Below are positions 1 to 8,091 of a stretch of 64,000 nt of DNA, one piece after another; the stretch's first letter is position 1, and every line of letters starts with the position of its first letter. Source of the DNA: Microbulbifer sp. ALW1 (GTDB taxonomy: Bacteria > Pseudomonadota > Gammaproteobacteria > Pseudomonadales > Cellvibrionaceae); contig NZ_CP047569.1 in NCBI RefSeq assembly GCF_009903625.1, positions 1,148,501 through 1,212,500 of the forward strand. Reading direction: 5' to 3'. The notes below the pieces were generated by a model that did no database searches, had not been told where the DNA came from, and saw only the letters and a program-made list of their open reading frames with translations. A program made the translations under genes and the position numbers.

Positions 1-743
1 TGGAAAACCCCAGGGGAACCCTGTTCATCTGCCACGGCTATTTTGACCACACCGGTATATACGGTGCTGCCATCCGCTTCGGTCTCGAGCGCGGCTTCAA
101 CGTGGTGGCCGTGGACTTTCCCGGGCACGGGCTCTCCAGCGGTGAGCCGGTGGCCATCGATACATTTCTGCAATACCGGGAAGTACTGGAAGCGCTGTTG
201 CGCAAAGCGAAAGGAAAAATGCCGGAACCCTGGCACGGCATGGGGCAGAGCACCGGCGGTGCGACACTGCTCAGCTACCTGCAATTCAGCCTGTGGCAAC
301 CGTTCGACAAAATCATGTTACTGGCGCCGCTGGTGCGGCCGGCACGCTGGCATCTGCGCAAGTGGATGTTCTATCTGGGTCGTTACCTGATGCCGCACCC
401 CAGCCGCGGCTTCAATATCAATACCCACGACGCCGAGTTTTCCCGCCGCCAGGCCCACCGTGACCCTTTGCAGTCGCCGGTGATGTCGATTCGTTGGTTG
501 GGCGCTATGGTCGACTGGTTGAAGGTGTTTCCGAAAACCGCCCGCAACCCCAAGTCGATCCTGGTGATTCAGGGCACCGACGACGGCACCGTGGACTGGC
601 GCTACAACATGCGCGTCATTCGCGACCGCTTTCCCAACAGCAAGCGGGTGATTGTGCGCGGTGCTCGCCACCAGATGATCAACGAAACCCAGCCCTACCG
701 GCAGCAGATACTCAAGGCGCTGGACGACTGGCTGGCCCAGTAA
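1..743 (+). CDS. alpha/beta hydrolase, 5' end missing
   Basis: The reading frame is open from the left edge, so the N-terminus lies outside the window. The visible part has an alpha/beta-hydrolase layout: an HGYFDH oxyanion-type loop near the start, a VDFPGHG strand-turn, the nucleophile elbow GQSTG, an acid-containing stretch VIQGTDDGTVDW, and a late His in GARHQMINE. This pattern fits the serine aminopeptidase S33/monoacylglycerol-lipase-like group, which cleaves esters of lipids or small molecules. The substrate cannot be read from the sequence. The gene converges on rarD with only about 40 bases between the stop codons. Confidence 0.85.
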   Translation, partial: ENPRGTLFICHGYFDHTGIYGAAIRFGLERGFNVVAVDFPGHGLSSGEPVAIDTFLQYREVLEALLRKAKGKMPEPWHGMGQSTGGATLLSYLQFSLWQPFDKIMLLAPLVRPARWHLRKWMFYLGRYLMPHPSRGFNINTHDAEFSRRQAHRDPLQSPVMSIRWLGAMVDWLKVFPKTARNPKSILVIQGTDDGTVDWRYNMRVIRDRFPNSKRVIVRGARHQMINETQPYRQQILKALDDWLAQ

Positions 744-781
744 TCCGCGCCTGCTTCCCCACCCTCAAATCTCCTTATTTC

Positions 782-1696
782 TCAGTGCGCGGCATTTCTC
801 AGCGCGCGGCGTTTGCGCCGCTGTTGCAGTGCGTCGACAGAATAAAAGGCCAGGGCCATCCACACGAACGCAAAAGTGACCAGTTTGCCGCTATCGAAAG
901 GCTCGTGATAGTGCAGGGTTGCCAGCAGGAACATCAGGGTCGGGCCCAGGTACTGCAGGAATCCGATGGTCGAGAGATTGAGTCGGCGCGCAGCGATATT
1001 GAACAGCAGCAGCGGTGTCAGGGTGATGGGGCCGGCCAGAAGCAGCAGGCCATTCAGTTCCCAGCTGTTATTGAGCAGATTGCTGGTGGGGCTTGAGGTC
1101 CAGAACAGAAAGCCCAGGGCAACCGGCAGCATGTACATGGTTTCCACGGCGAGGCCGGTAAGGCTGTCCACCGGTGCCCGTTTGCGTACCAGCCCGTAAA
1201 AGCCAAAGGTGAAAGCCAGGAACAGCGCAATCAGTGGCAGTCGCCCGAACTGCCACAGTTCATAGGCAATGCCCACCGCGGCCAGAGCCACCGCCAGCCA
1301 CTGCAACGGCCGAAGTCGTTCGCCCAGCACCGCAACCCCGAGCAGCACACTGATCAGCGGATTGATGTAGTAACCAAGGCTGGCATCCAGCAGATGCTGG
1401 TTGGTGATGGCCCAGATAAACACCAGCCAGTTGCTGCCGATCAGGATCGTCGACAGCAGCAGGGTCAGCATTTTTTTGCGCGAGCCCAGTGTCGCGCGCA
1501 GATCCGGCAATTTGCCGATGGCGGCCAGCAGGATCAGCGCCAGGATAAACGACCAGACACTGCGGTGGCTGAGAATTTCCGGAGCGGAAATACCGTCAAG
1601 CAGATTGAAGTACAGTGGCGCGAATCCCCAGATCAGGAAAGCGCCAATGCCCGCCAGCAGTCCAGCGGCAGCGGAGTCGGAATTCTGGTTTTGCAC
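782..1696 (-). CDS. rarD: RarD-type EamA/DMT permease
   Basis: This is a multi-membrane-segment permease of the drug/metabolite transporter superfamily. It matches the RarD subfamily along its whole length: IWGFAPLYF in the first helix, HRSVWSF, GSNWLVFIWA, ASLGYYINPL and FLQYLGPTLMFLLA are all typical. RarD proteins are inner-membrane transporters of unknown substrate, historically linked to chloramphenicol sensitivity. I chose the GTG at 1696, giving 304 aa, because an AAGG ribosome-binding site lies upstream and the length suits the family. A TTG at 1726 would add ten residues. It appears to be transcribed alone. Confidence 0.85.
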   Translation of the reverse strand: MQNQNSDSAAAGLLAGIGAFLIWGFAPLYFNLLDGISAPEILSHRSVWSFILALILLAAIGKLPDLRATLGSRKKMLTLLLSTILIGSNWLVFIWAITNQHLLDASLGYYINPLISVLLGVAVLGERLRPLQWLAVALAAVGIAYELWQFGRLPLIALFLAFTFGFYGLVRKRAPVDSLTGLAVETMYMLPVALGFLFWTSSPTSNLLNNSWELNGLLLLAGPITLTPLLLFNIAARRLNLSTIGFLQYLGPTLMFLLATLHYHEPFDSGKLVTFAFVWMALAFYSVDALQQRRKRRALRNAAH

Positions 1697-1778
1697 TTGG
1701 AGTCGCCTTGGCCCGGCGCGCAGCAAAAATCGCTGGGCAGTGAAGTCGAGCCGTTAATTCGGGAAGTAAGAAAAGAAG

Positions 1779-1809
1779 AAACCCGGGCGGCGGGTTGCCG
1801 TCCGGGTTT
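1779..1809 (-). terminator. Rho-independent terminator of serA
   Basis: A 13-bp stem with one G-T wobble (1779-1791 pairing with 1797-1809) closes a five-base loop. On the minus strand it is followed by a pyrimidine-rich run (cttcttttctt). It lies about 70 bases beyond the serA stop codon. Confidence 0.8.
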
Positions 1810-1878
1810 GCGAGAGTCTATCAGATGATCGGGCGGTCTGGCAGCGCTGCGGAAGGCCGCCGTTTCAGACCCGCTGTA

Positions 1879-3111
1879 TCAGAAGAGCACGCGGCAGCGC
1901 AGGGTGCCGGGGATATTCTTCAGTTTTTCCAGTGCCAGATCGGAGTACTCCGCGTCCACATCAATTACCACGTAACCCACAGTCTCATTGGTCTGCAGGA
2001 ACTGGGCGGAGATGTTGATGCCGTTTTCGGAGAACACCTGGTTGATGGCACCGAGCACGCCAGGCACATTCTTGTGGATGTGCAGCAGACGGTGGGTGCC
2101 CACGTGGCCCGGCAGGGCAACTTCCGGGAAGTTCACCGAGCTGGTGGTGGTGCCATTGTCGGAGTAAAGCGCCAGCTTGTCAGACACTTCGACACCGATA
2201 TTTTCCTGGGCCTCCACTGTGGAGCCGCCGATGTGCGGCGTCAGCAGGGCATTGTCGAGGCCGCGCAGCGGGGAGAGGAACTCGTCGTCGTTGCCGCGGG
2301 GTTCCACCGGGAAAACGTCGATGGCAGTGGCTGCCAGATGGCCGCTCTTCAGCGCTTCCGCCAGCGGTTCGATTTCCACCACGGTACCGCGGGAAGCATT
2401 CAGCAGGATGGCGCCCTTCTTCATTTTGGCGATCTGCTCGGCGCCGATCATCCACTTAGTAGACGGCAGCTCCGGCACGTGCAGGGAGACCACATCAGAC
2501 TGTGCCAGCAGCTCGTCCAGGCTGTTGACCTGGGAGGCGTTGCCCAGGGGCAGTTTGGTGACCACATCAAAGAAAATCACGCGCATACCGATGGCTTCGG
2601 CAAGCACCGAGGTCTGGGAGCCGATGGCGCCATAGCCAACGATACCCAGGGTCTTGCCGCGGGCCTCGTAGGAACCCACCGCAGACTTCTGCCAGCCACC
2701 GCGGTGGCAGACCATATTCTTCTCCGGAATGCCGCGCAGCAGCATAATCGCCTCAGCGATCACCAGCTCGGCTACGCTACGGGTGTTGGAGTAGGGCGCG
2801 TTGAATACAGCAATACCCAGCTCGGTAGCGGCTTCCAGGTCCACCTGGTTGGTGCCGATACAGAAGCAGCCCGCTGCGATCAGCTTGGGTGCATTCTCGA
2901 GCACCTTGCGCGTCAGTTGGGTACGGGAGCGGATCCCGATAAAGTGGGCGTCGGCAATCTTCTCAATCAGTTGGTCTTCTGGCAGCGCGGTCTTGATGTA
3001 TTCCACGTTGGTGTAGCCGCGGGAAGTCAGCAAATCCACGGCGGACTGGTGGACGCCCTCCAGCAGCAGGATTCGGATTTTGTCTTTCTGAAGAGAAGTT
3101 TGTGAAGCCAT
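1879..3111 (-). CDS. serA: D-3-phosphoglycerate dehydrogenase
   Basis: SerA oxidises 3-phosphoglycerate to 3-phosphohydroxypyruvate with NAD+, the first step of serine synthesis in the cytoplasm. From the ATG at 3111 the product is 410 aa, the same length as E. coli SerA, and begins with the family-like stretch SLQKDKIRILLLEGVHQ. A Rossmann NAD-binding motif GIVGYGAIGSQ, the catalytic-His segment LLTPHIGGST and a C-terminal ACT domain (the serine-feedback site in the family) are visible. An AAGAGA ribosome-binding site precedes 3111, so the upstream in-frame start at 3147 is unlikely. It is a single-gene unit closed by the terminator at 1779. Confidence 0.95.
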   Translation of the reverse strand: MASQTSLQKDKIRILLLEGVHQSAVDLLTSRGYTNVEYIKTALPEDQLIEKIADAHFIGIRSRTQLTRKVLENAPKLIAAGCFCIGTNQVDLEAATELGIAVFNAPYSNTRSVAELVIAEAIMLLRGIPEKNMVCHRGGWQKSAVGSYEARGKTLGIVGYGAIGSQTSVLAEAIGMRVIFFDVVTKLPLGNASQVNSLDELLAQSDVVSLHVPELPSTKWMIGAEQIAKMKKGAILLNASRGTVVEIEPLAEALKSGHLAATAIDVFPVEPRGNDDEFLSPLRGLDNALLTPHIGGSTVEAQENIGVEVSDKLALYSDNGTTTSSVNFPEVALPGHVGTHRLLHIHKNVPGVLGAINQVFSENGINISAQFLQTNETVGYVVIDVDAEYSDLALEKLKNIPGTLRCRVLF

Positions 3112-3508
3112 ATCGGATCTCTTGGCCGTGCGCGATGACGAAATCATCGCGGCAGATTTAACTAAATAGTACGGTTAGTCAGCTGAAGACCGCCGGGGGC
3201 CCGGCGAGGGCGGCATCATAACACAAGCCCTATATAAAGCTTTATACGCAATATCTATCCTAGGTATCTAATTTGGTTATGTGTTAGTTGAGATGGATGT
3301 ACTACATGGGTGGGGGTGGAAGGAATGGCGCGAATATAACTTGGGGGCTAGGTGCCTTGCGGTACCATGAATGGCTTCCGGCCCGTGAGTCATCTACTGC
3401 AAGTTAAAACCTTGTTCGGGATCGGTCGCGGCTGCGAAGTTCCAGTGTCCGCCGGGAATAGCGGTATCTACCGAGGGATAAACAATAATTTTTACATGGA
3501 ATGTATTT
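3112..3508. other. intergenic region with palindrome
   Basis: No gene is visible in this divergent spacer between serA and the 3509 gene. It must hold both promoters. A perfect 14-bp AT-rich palindrome (TATAAAGCTTTATA) sits at 3233-3246 and could be an operator or part of the serA promoter. Nothing else stands out. Confidence 0.5.
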
Positions 3509-4324
3509 ATGTCAGACGTTCTCGATTCCCTGTCCCGTGGTATCAACCAGCTTTCCAAGCGCGCCGAGCAGTTTGATCGCGAACATTTGGATCGCTCCGG
3601 GCTACTCGTATGGAATTCGGTCACCAGCCTGCACGGCCAGGGCGGTAAGATTGATCGCGACAGCGGCTTGAAGTCCATCGCCAAGAAGTCGGCAATGGCG
3701 GCCCAGAAGGGGGTCTCGATAGCCCAGACGGCAACCGGCAACGTCGGCTTGTCCGGTATGGCGATCAAATCGGCTGTTGGCGTGGGGGTTGGGGCCGTAT
3801 CCAGCACCGGTGTGGGCTTGCTTGCGGCTGCCGGCGGTATGGCGGTGATGAATTCCGGCGTGTCGGGATACTCCGCCTACAAGACTCATCATCACATTAA
3901 AGGCTTGGAGGCGATTTTAGCGAACTGGACATCCTATAGCTGTGAATCCTGTGGACCATTTTCCGATGGGCCATGCAATCGAGAAATGCATGGTTTGATC
4001 GGCACTCTGGTTTTGCCGGAGATTATTCGGAAAAAGAAAACCAAGCGCGCACGCAAAGCGACGGCGGTTTTACCGGTGATCGGCGGGATGATTTCAGGGC
4101 TTCACTCGGGCGCGCACTCGTTGCAAAAAAGACTGACGGGCACCCGCGGCAAGCAGCGCCACTATCATGCCGAGTTACTTGCTGTCCATCTGATTACCCA
4201 CGAGTGCCAACTGGCCGAGGCGATTGTTGCCGAACTTTTCAGCGTCGACGAGATGGAGCAAATAAAGCGGATGAACAGCGATCGCGCAGGCCCTAAAATC
4301 TGCAGCAAGATATCGTCCATGTGA
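3509..4324 (+). CDS. hypothetical glycine-rich protein
   Basis: I do not recognise this 271-aa protein. The N-terminal 75 residues are polar and helical. Residues about 80-125 form a glycine/alanine-rich hydrophobic stretch that could insert into a membrane. Next comes a compact cysteine cluster (CESCGPFSDGPC, about residues 148-159), then a basic patch (RKKKTKRARK) and a second Gly-rich hydrophobic stretch. The C-terminal part contains His/Glu-rich helices and one further Cys. The ribosome-binding site is weak (ggaat). It reads toward the FAH-family gene 82 bases downstream, but nothing shows they are linked. A metal site or disulfide at the Cys cluster is only a guess. Confidence 0.6.
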   Translation: MSDVLDSLSRGINQLSKRAEQFDREHLDRSGLLVWNSVTSLHGQGGKIDRDSGLKSIAKKSAMAAQKGVSIAQTATGNVGLSGMAIKSAVGVGVGAVSSTGVGLLAAAGGMAVMNSGVSGYSAYKTHHHIKGLEAILANWTSYSCESCGPFSDGPCNREMHGLIGTLVLPEIIRKKKTKRARKATAVLPVIGGMISGLHSGAHSLQKRLTGTRGKQRHYHAELLAVHLITHECQLAEAIVAELFSVDEMEQIKRMNSDRAGPKICSKISSM

Positions 4325-4406
4325 TGCGTGTAACTCAGCGCTTGGATCTGATTTATACAGAACAGGTCCAGCGCCTGGATCACCATAGTCATCTGTAGGT
4401 TTGGTT

Positions 4407-5069
4407 ATGTACCAGCATCAATTTACCTGCAAGTCCCCGGTGGATCTGCCACTGGGCAAAATCGTGTGCGTGGGCAGGAACTACGCTGCCCATGCGGCGG
4501 AGCTCGATAACCCGGTTCCCGAGGAGCCGCTGTTGTTCATCAAGCCGGCGTCCGCGGCGGTGTCGATGGCTGGGCCAATCCACTTGCCCCGGGGGCGCGG
4601 CAGCTGCCATTTTGAGGGCGAGCTGGCACTGCTGATCGGCGAGCGCCTGACTGAGGTAAACGCGGTTGACGTGCCGCCGGCGATTGCCGGGTTGGGGCTG
4701 GCGCTGGATCTGACGCTGCGGGACCTTCAATCTGAGCTGAAATCGCAGGGGCACCCCTGGGAGAAGGCCAAGGGGTTTGATGGCGCCTGCCCCTTATCGC
4801 CTTTCGTGAAACTCGACTGGCTACCGGACTGGGATAACCTGACCTACACCCTGTGGCTGAACGACCAGGTGCGCCAGCGGGGCAAATCCAATCATATGCT
4901 GACGCCAATACTGGATCTGGTGGCCTATATCAGCAGTTACTTTACCCTGCTGCCGGGTGATGTGGTGCTGACCGGCACCCCCGCTGGTGTCGGCGAATTA
5001 CAGGTCGGTGACCGCGTTGCCATGGGGCTGGAGGAGGACTGGCTGCGGGTGGAAACCTCGGTGGCTTAA
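4407..5069 (+). CDS. fumarylacetoacetate hydrolase family protein
   Basis: This 220-aa protein belongs to the FAH superfamily, close to YcgM-type acylpyruvate hydrolases/oxaloacetate tautomerases. Visible marks are VGRNYAAHAAEL near the N-terminus, FIKPASA, the metal-binding FEGELALLIG (two Glu ligands), the later Asp in LALDLTLRD, KGFDGACPLSPF, and the family tail LLPGDVVLTGTPAGVG. Such enzymes use Mg2+ to cleave C-C bonds of 2-oxo acids or tautomerise oxaloacetate. The length is normal. The ATG at 4407 is used; an in-frame TTG lies two codons upstream. The ribosome-binding site is poor. The exact substrate is unknown. Confidence 0.85.
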   Translation: MYQHQFTCKSPVDLPLGKIVCVGRNYAAHAAELDNPVPEEPLLFIKPASAAVSMAGPIHLPRGRGSCHFEGELALLIGERLTEVNAVDVPPAIAGLGLALDLTLRDLQSELKSQGHPWEKAKGFDGACPLSPFVKLDWLPDWDNLTYTLWLNDQVRQRGKSNHMLTPILDLVAYISSYFTLLPGDVVLTGTPAGVGELQVGDRVAMGLEEDWLRVETSVA

Positions 5070-5091
5070 TCCGCAGCCCAGGCGTGAATTT

Positions 5092-5898
5092 CTAGTTCCG
5101 CCGGTAGTTGGTAATCAAAAACCGGGGCTTGAATCCGAGTTGCCGGTACAACCCCTCGCCCATGGTCGATGCCTGCAAGGTGGCGTAGCGGGCACCGGTT
5201 TGCTGGCAGTGGTTTAACAGCTGCTGCATCAGCGCGCGGGCAATACCGCGGCCGCGATAGGCGTCTGGCACAGCTACTTGGTGGATGCCGATGACGTCGC
5301 CGGTGCGGAACAGCAGGGCGGTGGCTACGGCAACACCTTCCTGCTCTGCCAGCCACAAGCCGGTCTCTGGGTTGGCCGCCGCATTGGCCATCACCCCGGT
5401 ATCAATCTCGTAGCCAAAGGCATCGCTGCATATCCGTACCCAGTGTTCCAGTTCTGCCGCCGACCGCACCTGAGTTAAATTCAGGGCGCTGTTGGTGAGG
5501 GCTGGTTGCCACTGTGCCAGTTCCATATGCATGGCCCGCTGTTCACTGCCAATTTTGAAACCGGCATTGTGCAGCGCCTCATTCTGCACCTCACTCAGCG
5601 CCCCACTTAGTCCAGCAGCGTCACCCCATACCGGCACTGTCGCCGACGGCGGCAGGCTGTTGAGGATATGTGCCAGAGTCTCTGCCAGCGGCACTGAACC
5701 CGCTGCAAACCAGTGCCGGTTGGGCCAGCGGTTGCAGGCGTAGAATTGCTCTGACGGCTCTCCGTAAACGCGCTGCGCTCCCATAACGCGCCACAAAGTG
5801 GTCAGGTTTTCGATGTTGGCCTGGTCCAACTGATTCTCTCGCAGCGAGGGTGTGGCAGGGTTTCTGTCGCTGCTGCCCGTTACCTTAACCTTCTCCAT
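5092..5898 (-). CDS. GNAT family N-acetyltransferase
   Basis: A 268-aa protein whose C-terminal half carries the GNAT acetyl-CoA-binding motif A (QVAVPDAYRGRGIARALM) followed by a motif-B-like helix and YRQLGFK. The N-terminal 130 residues are less conserved and may be a degenerate second GNAT-like half. It is expected to move an acetyl group from acetyl-CoA to an amine; the acceptor is unknown. A GGAAG ribosome-binding site precedes the ATG. It lies 15 bases downstream of the YdcZ-type transporter on the same strand, so the two are probably cotranscribed. Confidence 0.85.
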   Translation of the reverse strand: MEKVKVTGSSDRNPATPSLRENQLDQANIENLTTLWRVMGAQRVYGEPSEQFYACNRWPNRHWFAAGSVPLAETLAHILNSLPPSATVPVWGDAAGLSGALSEVQNEALHNAGFKIGSEQRAMHMELAQWQPALTNSALNLTQVRSAAELEHWVRICSDAFGYEIDTGVMANAAANPETGLWLAEQEGVAVATALLFRTGDVIGIHQVAVPDAYRGRGIARALMQQLLNHCQQTGARYATLQASTMGEGLYRQLGFKPRFLITNYRRN

Positions 5899-5913
5899 GA
5901 TTACTTCCGTTAT

Positions 5914-6354
5914 TCATTCCCAATTAATCAAAACGATGCCCGACATCAGCGCCATGACCCCCATTCCGCGAAGGGCGGAAATCGGTTTGGTGGGCAGGTC
6001 GAACCAGCCAAAGTGGCTGGAGATTACCGCGACCAGAATCTGCCCGGTGAGGGCAAATGACATCATGCTGCCAACGCCCATACGCGGAATCAGAAAATAG
6101 AAAAGGCCGACGCCGAAGGCACTGAGCAGGCCGCCAAACCACAGGTACCAGGGCACGCTCTGAATGGTGGCCAGGCTCGGGTAGTGCCGCACCGACACCG
6201 CGATCGCCACTACCGATACCAGGCAGCTGACGGCAAACGCGATGGCGGTACCCAGCAGTGAGCTGCGCAACATTACCCCGAGCTGTGCGTTGATACTGGC
6301 CTGAACGGCGATTGCCGCGCCGGCCATCAAGGCCAGGGTTGCCAGGGCGTACAC
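5914..6354 (-). CDS. YdcZ-type DMT transporter (DUF606)
   Basis: A small integral membrane protein of about 147 aa with roughly five hydrophobic helices. It opens with the family-typical AIAVQASINAQLG in the first helix and includes FGVGLFYFLIPRMGVGSM. This matches half-size YdcZ/DUF606 members of the drug/metabolite transporter superfamily, whose substrates are mostly unknown. The start is uncertain: GTG at 6354 gives the usual family start, while TTG at 6396 adds 14 residues; neither has a clear ribosome-binding site. YdcZ-type genes often adjoin Crp/Fnr-like regulators, as here (6593-7213), suggesting control by that gene. Confidence 0.75.
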   Translation of the reverse strand: MYALATLALMAGAAIAVQASINAQLGVMLRSSLLGTAIAFAVSCLVSVVAIAVSVRHYPSLATIQSVPWYLWFGGLLSAFGVGLFYFLIPRMGVGSMMSFALTGQILVAVISSHFGWFDLPTKPISALRGMGVMALMSGIVLINWE

Positions 6355-6592
6355 GCTAAATAACCCGCGCGAAATCGTTTGTCGGCAGGCGCTCAACGCT
6401 AAACCGCCGCACGGCGTAGCGCCATTGCAGAGCGGATAACACGGGCAGCGCGGTCGAAATGGGGGACGTGGGTAAATCTGGCAACGCGGTCAACGCTTGC
6501 ATCGCTCTCTCCGGGATTGGTCACTTGAGTAACGGGAGCGCACAACTCCCCTGAACGCGGTGCAGTCTAGGGAGCCTGAGGCGGAGAGGCAT

Positions 6593-7213
6593 TTACATAG
6601 GTTGATCAGTCAGCAGGTTTTTGCGGATCCGGCTCAACTGGGTCGGGGTGACCCCCAGGTGGGAGGCAATGTGATATTGCGGCAGGCGCTGGGCCAGGCT
6701 GGGAAAATCCTGCAGGAAGCGCTGGTAGCGAACACTGGCCTCATCCTGTACCAGGGCGACTTCGCGGGGTTCCTTGTCCATTAGCCAGTGCCGCTCCAGG
6801 TAGTGGATGTGATAGAGCTTGAGGTCTTCCCGCTCGTTTAATAAACGGCGGTAGCCGGCGTGGTCAATTTCGATAATGGCGGAATCTTCCAGCGCGTCGA
6901 TGGTGTAGAGCGATGGTTGCTGTTTCAGCAGGGCTGTCATGGAACCGGGGAAGCGCCCCTCGGGGAAAAAGTTCTTGTTGTACTCGGCACCCTTGTCGTC
7001 CAGCACATAGACTCGAAAGAGTCCCCGGTGCACATAGGCAAAGGAGCGGGGGATGTCGCCTGCGGAGTAGAGCTCTGCGCCTTTGCGGATTTCGCGCCAG
7101 TTACACAGCGCCCGATAGGCTGCCCAGGTCGCATCGCTCAGCGGATAGTAGCTGTGCAGCGTATTGCGCAGGGCGATAAACGCCGCCTCTTCCGGGGACA
7201 GAAACGCCGGCAT
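6593..7213 (-). CDS. Crp/Fnr family transcriptional regulator
   Basis: A 206-aa regulator with an N-terminal cyclic-nucleotide-binding-type beta-roll (about residues 40-130, including GAELYSAGDIPRSFAYVHRG and EGRFPGSM) and a short C-terminal helix-turn-helix (HIASHLGVTPTQLSRIRKN). No FNR-type cysteine cluster is visible, so the ligand, if any, is unknown. A GAGG ribosome-binding site precedes the ATG, and a 14-bp tandem repeat starts right behind it on the leader side. Position suggests it controls the downstream transporter/acetyltransferase pair. Confidence 0.85.
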   Translation of the reverse strand: MPAFLSPEEAAFIALRNTLHSYYPLSDATWAAYRALCNWREIRKGAELYSAGDIPRSFAYVHRGLFRVYVLDDKGAEYNKNFFPEGRFPGSMTALLKQQPSLYTIDALEDSAIIEIDHAGYRRLLNEREDLKLYHIHYLERHWLMDKEPREVALVQDEASVRYQRFLQDFPSLAQRLPQYHIASHLGVTPTQLSRIRKNLLTDQPM

Positions 7214-7223
7214 GGTATTCCTC

Positions 7224-7293
7224 AGGTTTTGGGTTATAGGTTTTGGGCTACAGGTTTTAGGCTATAGGTTTTAGGCTTTGGGTTTCGGGCCAT
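7224..7293. repeat. 14-bp tandem repeat, about five copies
   Basis: Five consecutive 14-bp units begin at 7224, 7238, 7252, 7266 and 7280. On the plus strand the unit is close to aggttttaggctat. Units 2-4 differ by one or two bases and the fifth is degenerate. The block starts 11 bases before the start codon of the Crp/Fnr-like gene, so it lies in that gene's promoter/leader. Confidence 0.85.
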
Positions 7294-7452
7294 TTGGTGG
7301 GGCGCCGATTATAAAATGCTGCTCCCTGTGTCCCCAGCGGAATTTCCCGGTGAGATTGGGAGATGGCGCGACCGCCAATGGAAACTAAGATTGTCCCATT
7401 CCAAATCCCCCTCTAAGATGCGCGAAACTGTACTCATTCAGCGGGAAAAACG

Positions 7453-7977
7453 ATGACAGATATCAACCAGAAGACCACCATCCGCATCCTGACCACTGGT
7501 GGCACCATCGAAAAGAGCTATTGCGAATCCGAGGGCACCCTCAAAAATCGCGCCTCTATCATCCGCGACGGTCTGATTGCCAGTCTGCGCCTGCCCTATA
7601 CCCATCTCGAGCTGGAGAGCGTGCTCAACAAGGACTCGCTGGAGATGGATGACAACGATCGCATGCAGATCTGCAATGCCATCGCCAGCACCTCGGAGCA
7701 CGGCGACCCAATCGTCATTCTCCACGGTACCGACACCATGTCCGTCACCGCCGACTACTGCTACAAGCAGATGGGAACACCCAAAGTGCCGGTGGTGTTC
7801 ACCGGGGCCATGAAACCCATGGGCTTCATCGATTCCGACGCCCGTCAGAATGTCACCGAAGCCCTGTTAACTGCCCGCCTGATGCAGCCCGGTTTCTACA
7901 TTGCTTTCCACAACCGGGTATTCAGTATTCCCGGTGCGCGCAAGAACCTGGAAACCGGCACCTTTGAAGCCTTCTAG
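7453..7977 (+). CDS. asparaginase-domain protein (short)
   Basis: A 174-aa protein that contains only the N-terminal half of an L-asparaginase fold. Both catalytic-threonine motifs are present: TTGGTIEKSY near residue 15 and HGTDTMSVTADY near residue 97, with the later Lys in FTGAMKP. Full-length asparaginases are about 330 aa and add a C-terminal domain. Short single-domain members are common in gammaproteobacteria, so this is probably a normal member and not a broken gene; the stop is clean. Activity on asparagine is inferred, not shown. A gggaa ribosome-binding site precedes the ATG. Confidence 0.8.
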   Translation: MTDINQKTTIRILTTGGTIEKSYCESEGTLKNRASIIRDGLIASLRLPYTHLELESVLNKDSLEMDDNDRMQICNAIASTSEHGDPIVILHGTDTMSVTADYCYKQMGTPKVPVVFTGAMKPMGFIDSDARQNVTEALLTARLMQPGFYIAFHNRVFSIPGARKNLETGTFEAF

Positions 7978-8091
7978 GTTTGCGGTTTATACTCGCCCTT
8001 TGATTTGTGATCACATTTTAGGTATAAACTGAACAATCCTTCAGTTTTAACCCATTGCTATCAAACTTGTAGCGAACTATTGAGGTGCGTC

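Noticed and set aside
778..812. Short direct repeat tttctcagtgcgcgg / tttctcagcgcgcgg
   Set aside because: It lies in the 3' end of rarD coding sequence and encodes part of its basic tail; two imperfect copies only.
1795..3105. A 436-codon plus-strand open frame opposite serA
   Set aside because: serA is unambiguous on the other strand; the antisense frame has a low-complexity His/Gln-rich product without domain features.
4336..4381. Imperfect direct repeat cagcgcttggatc / cagcgcctggatc
   Set aside because: Only two copies with a mismatch, 33 bases apart, partly explained by chance in a GC-rich spacer.
8006..8015. TGTGATCACA upstream of the aldehyde dehydrogenase as a CRP site
   Set aside because: CRP sites need six bases between TGTGA and TCACA; here the half sites abut. 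It may be another operator but there is no support.
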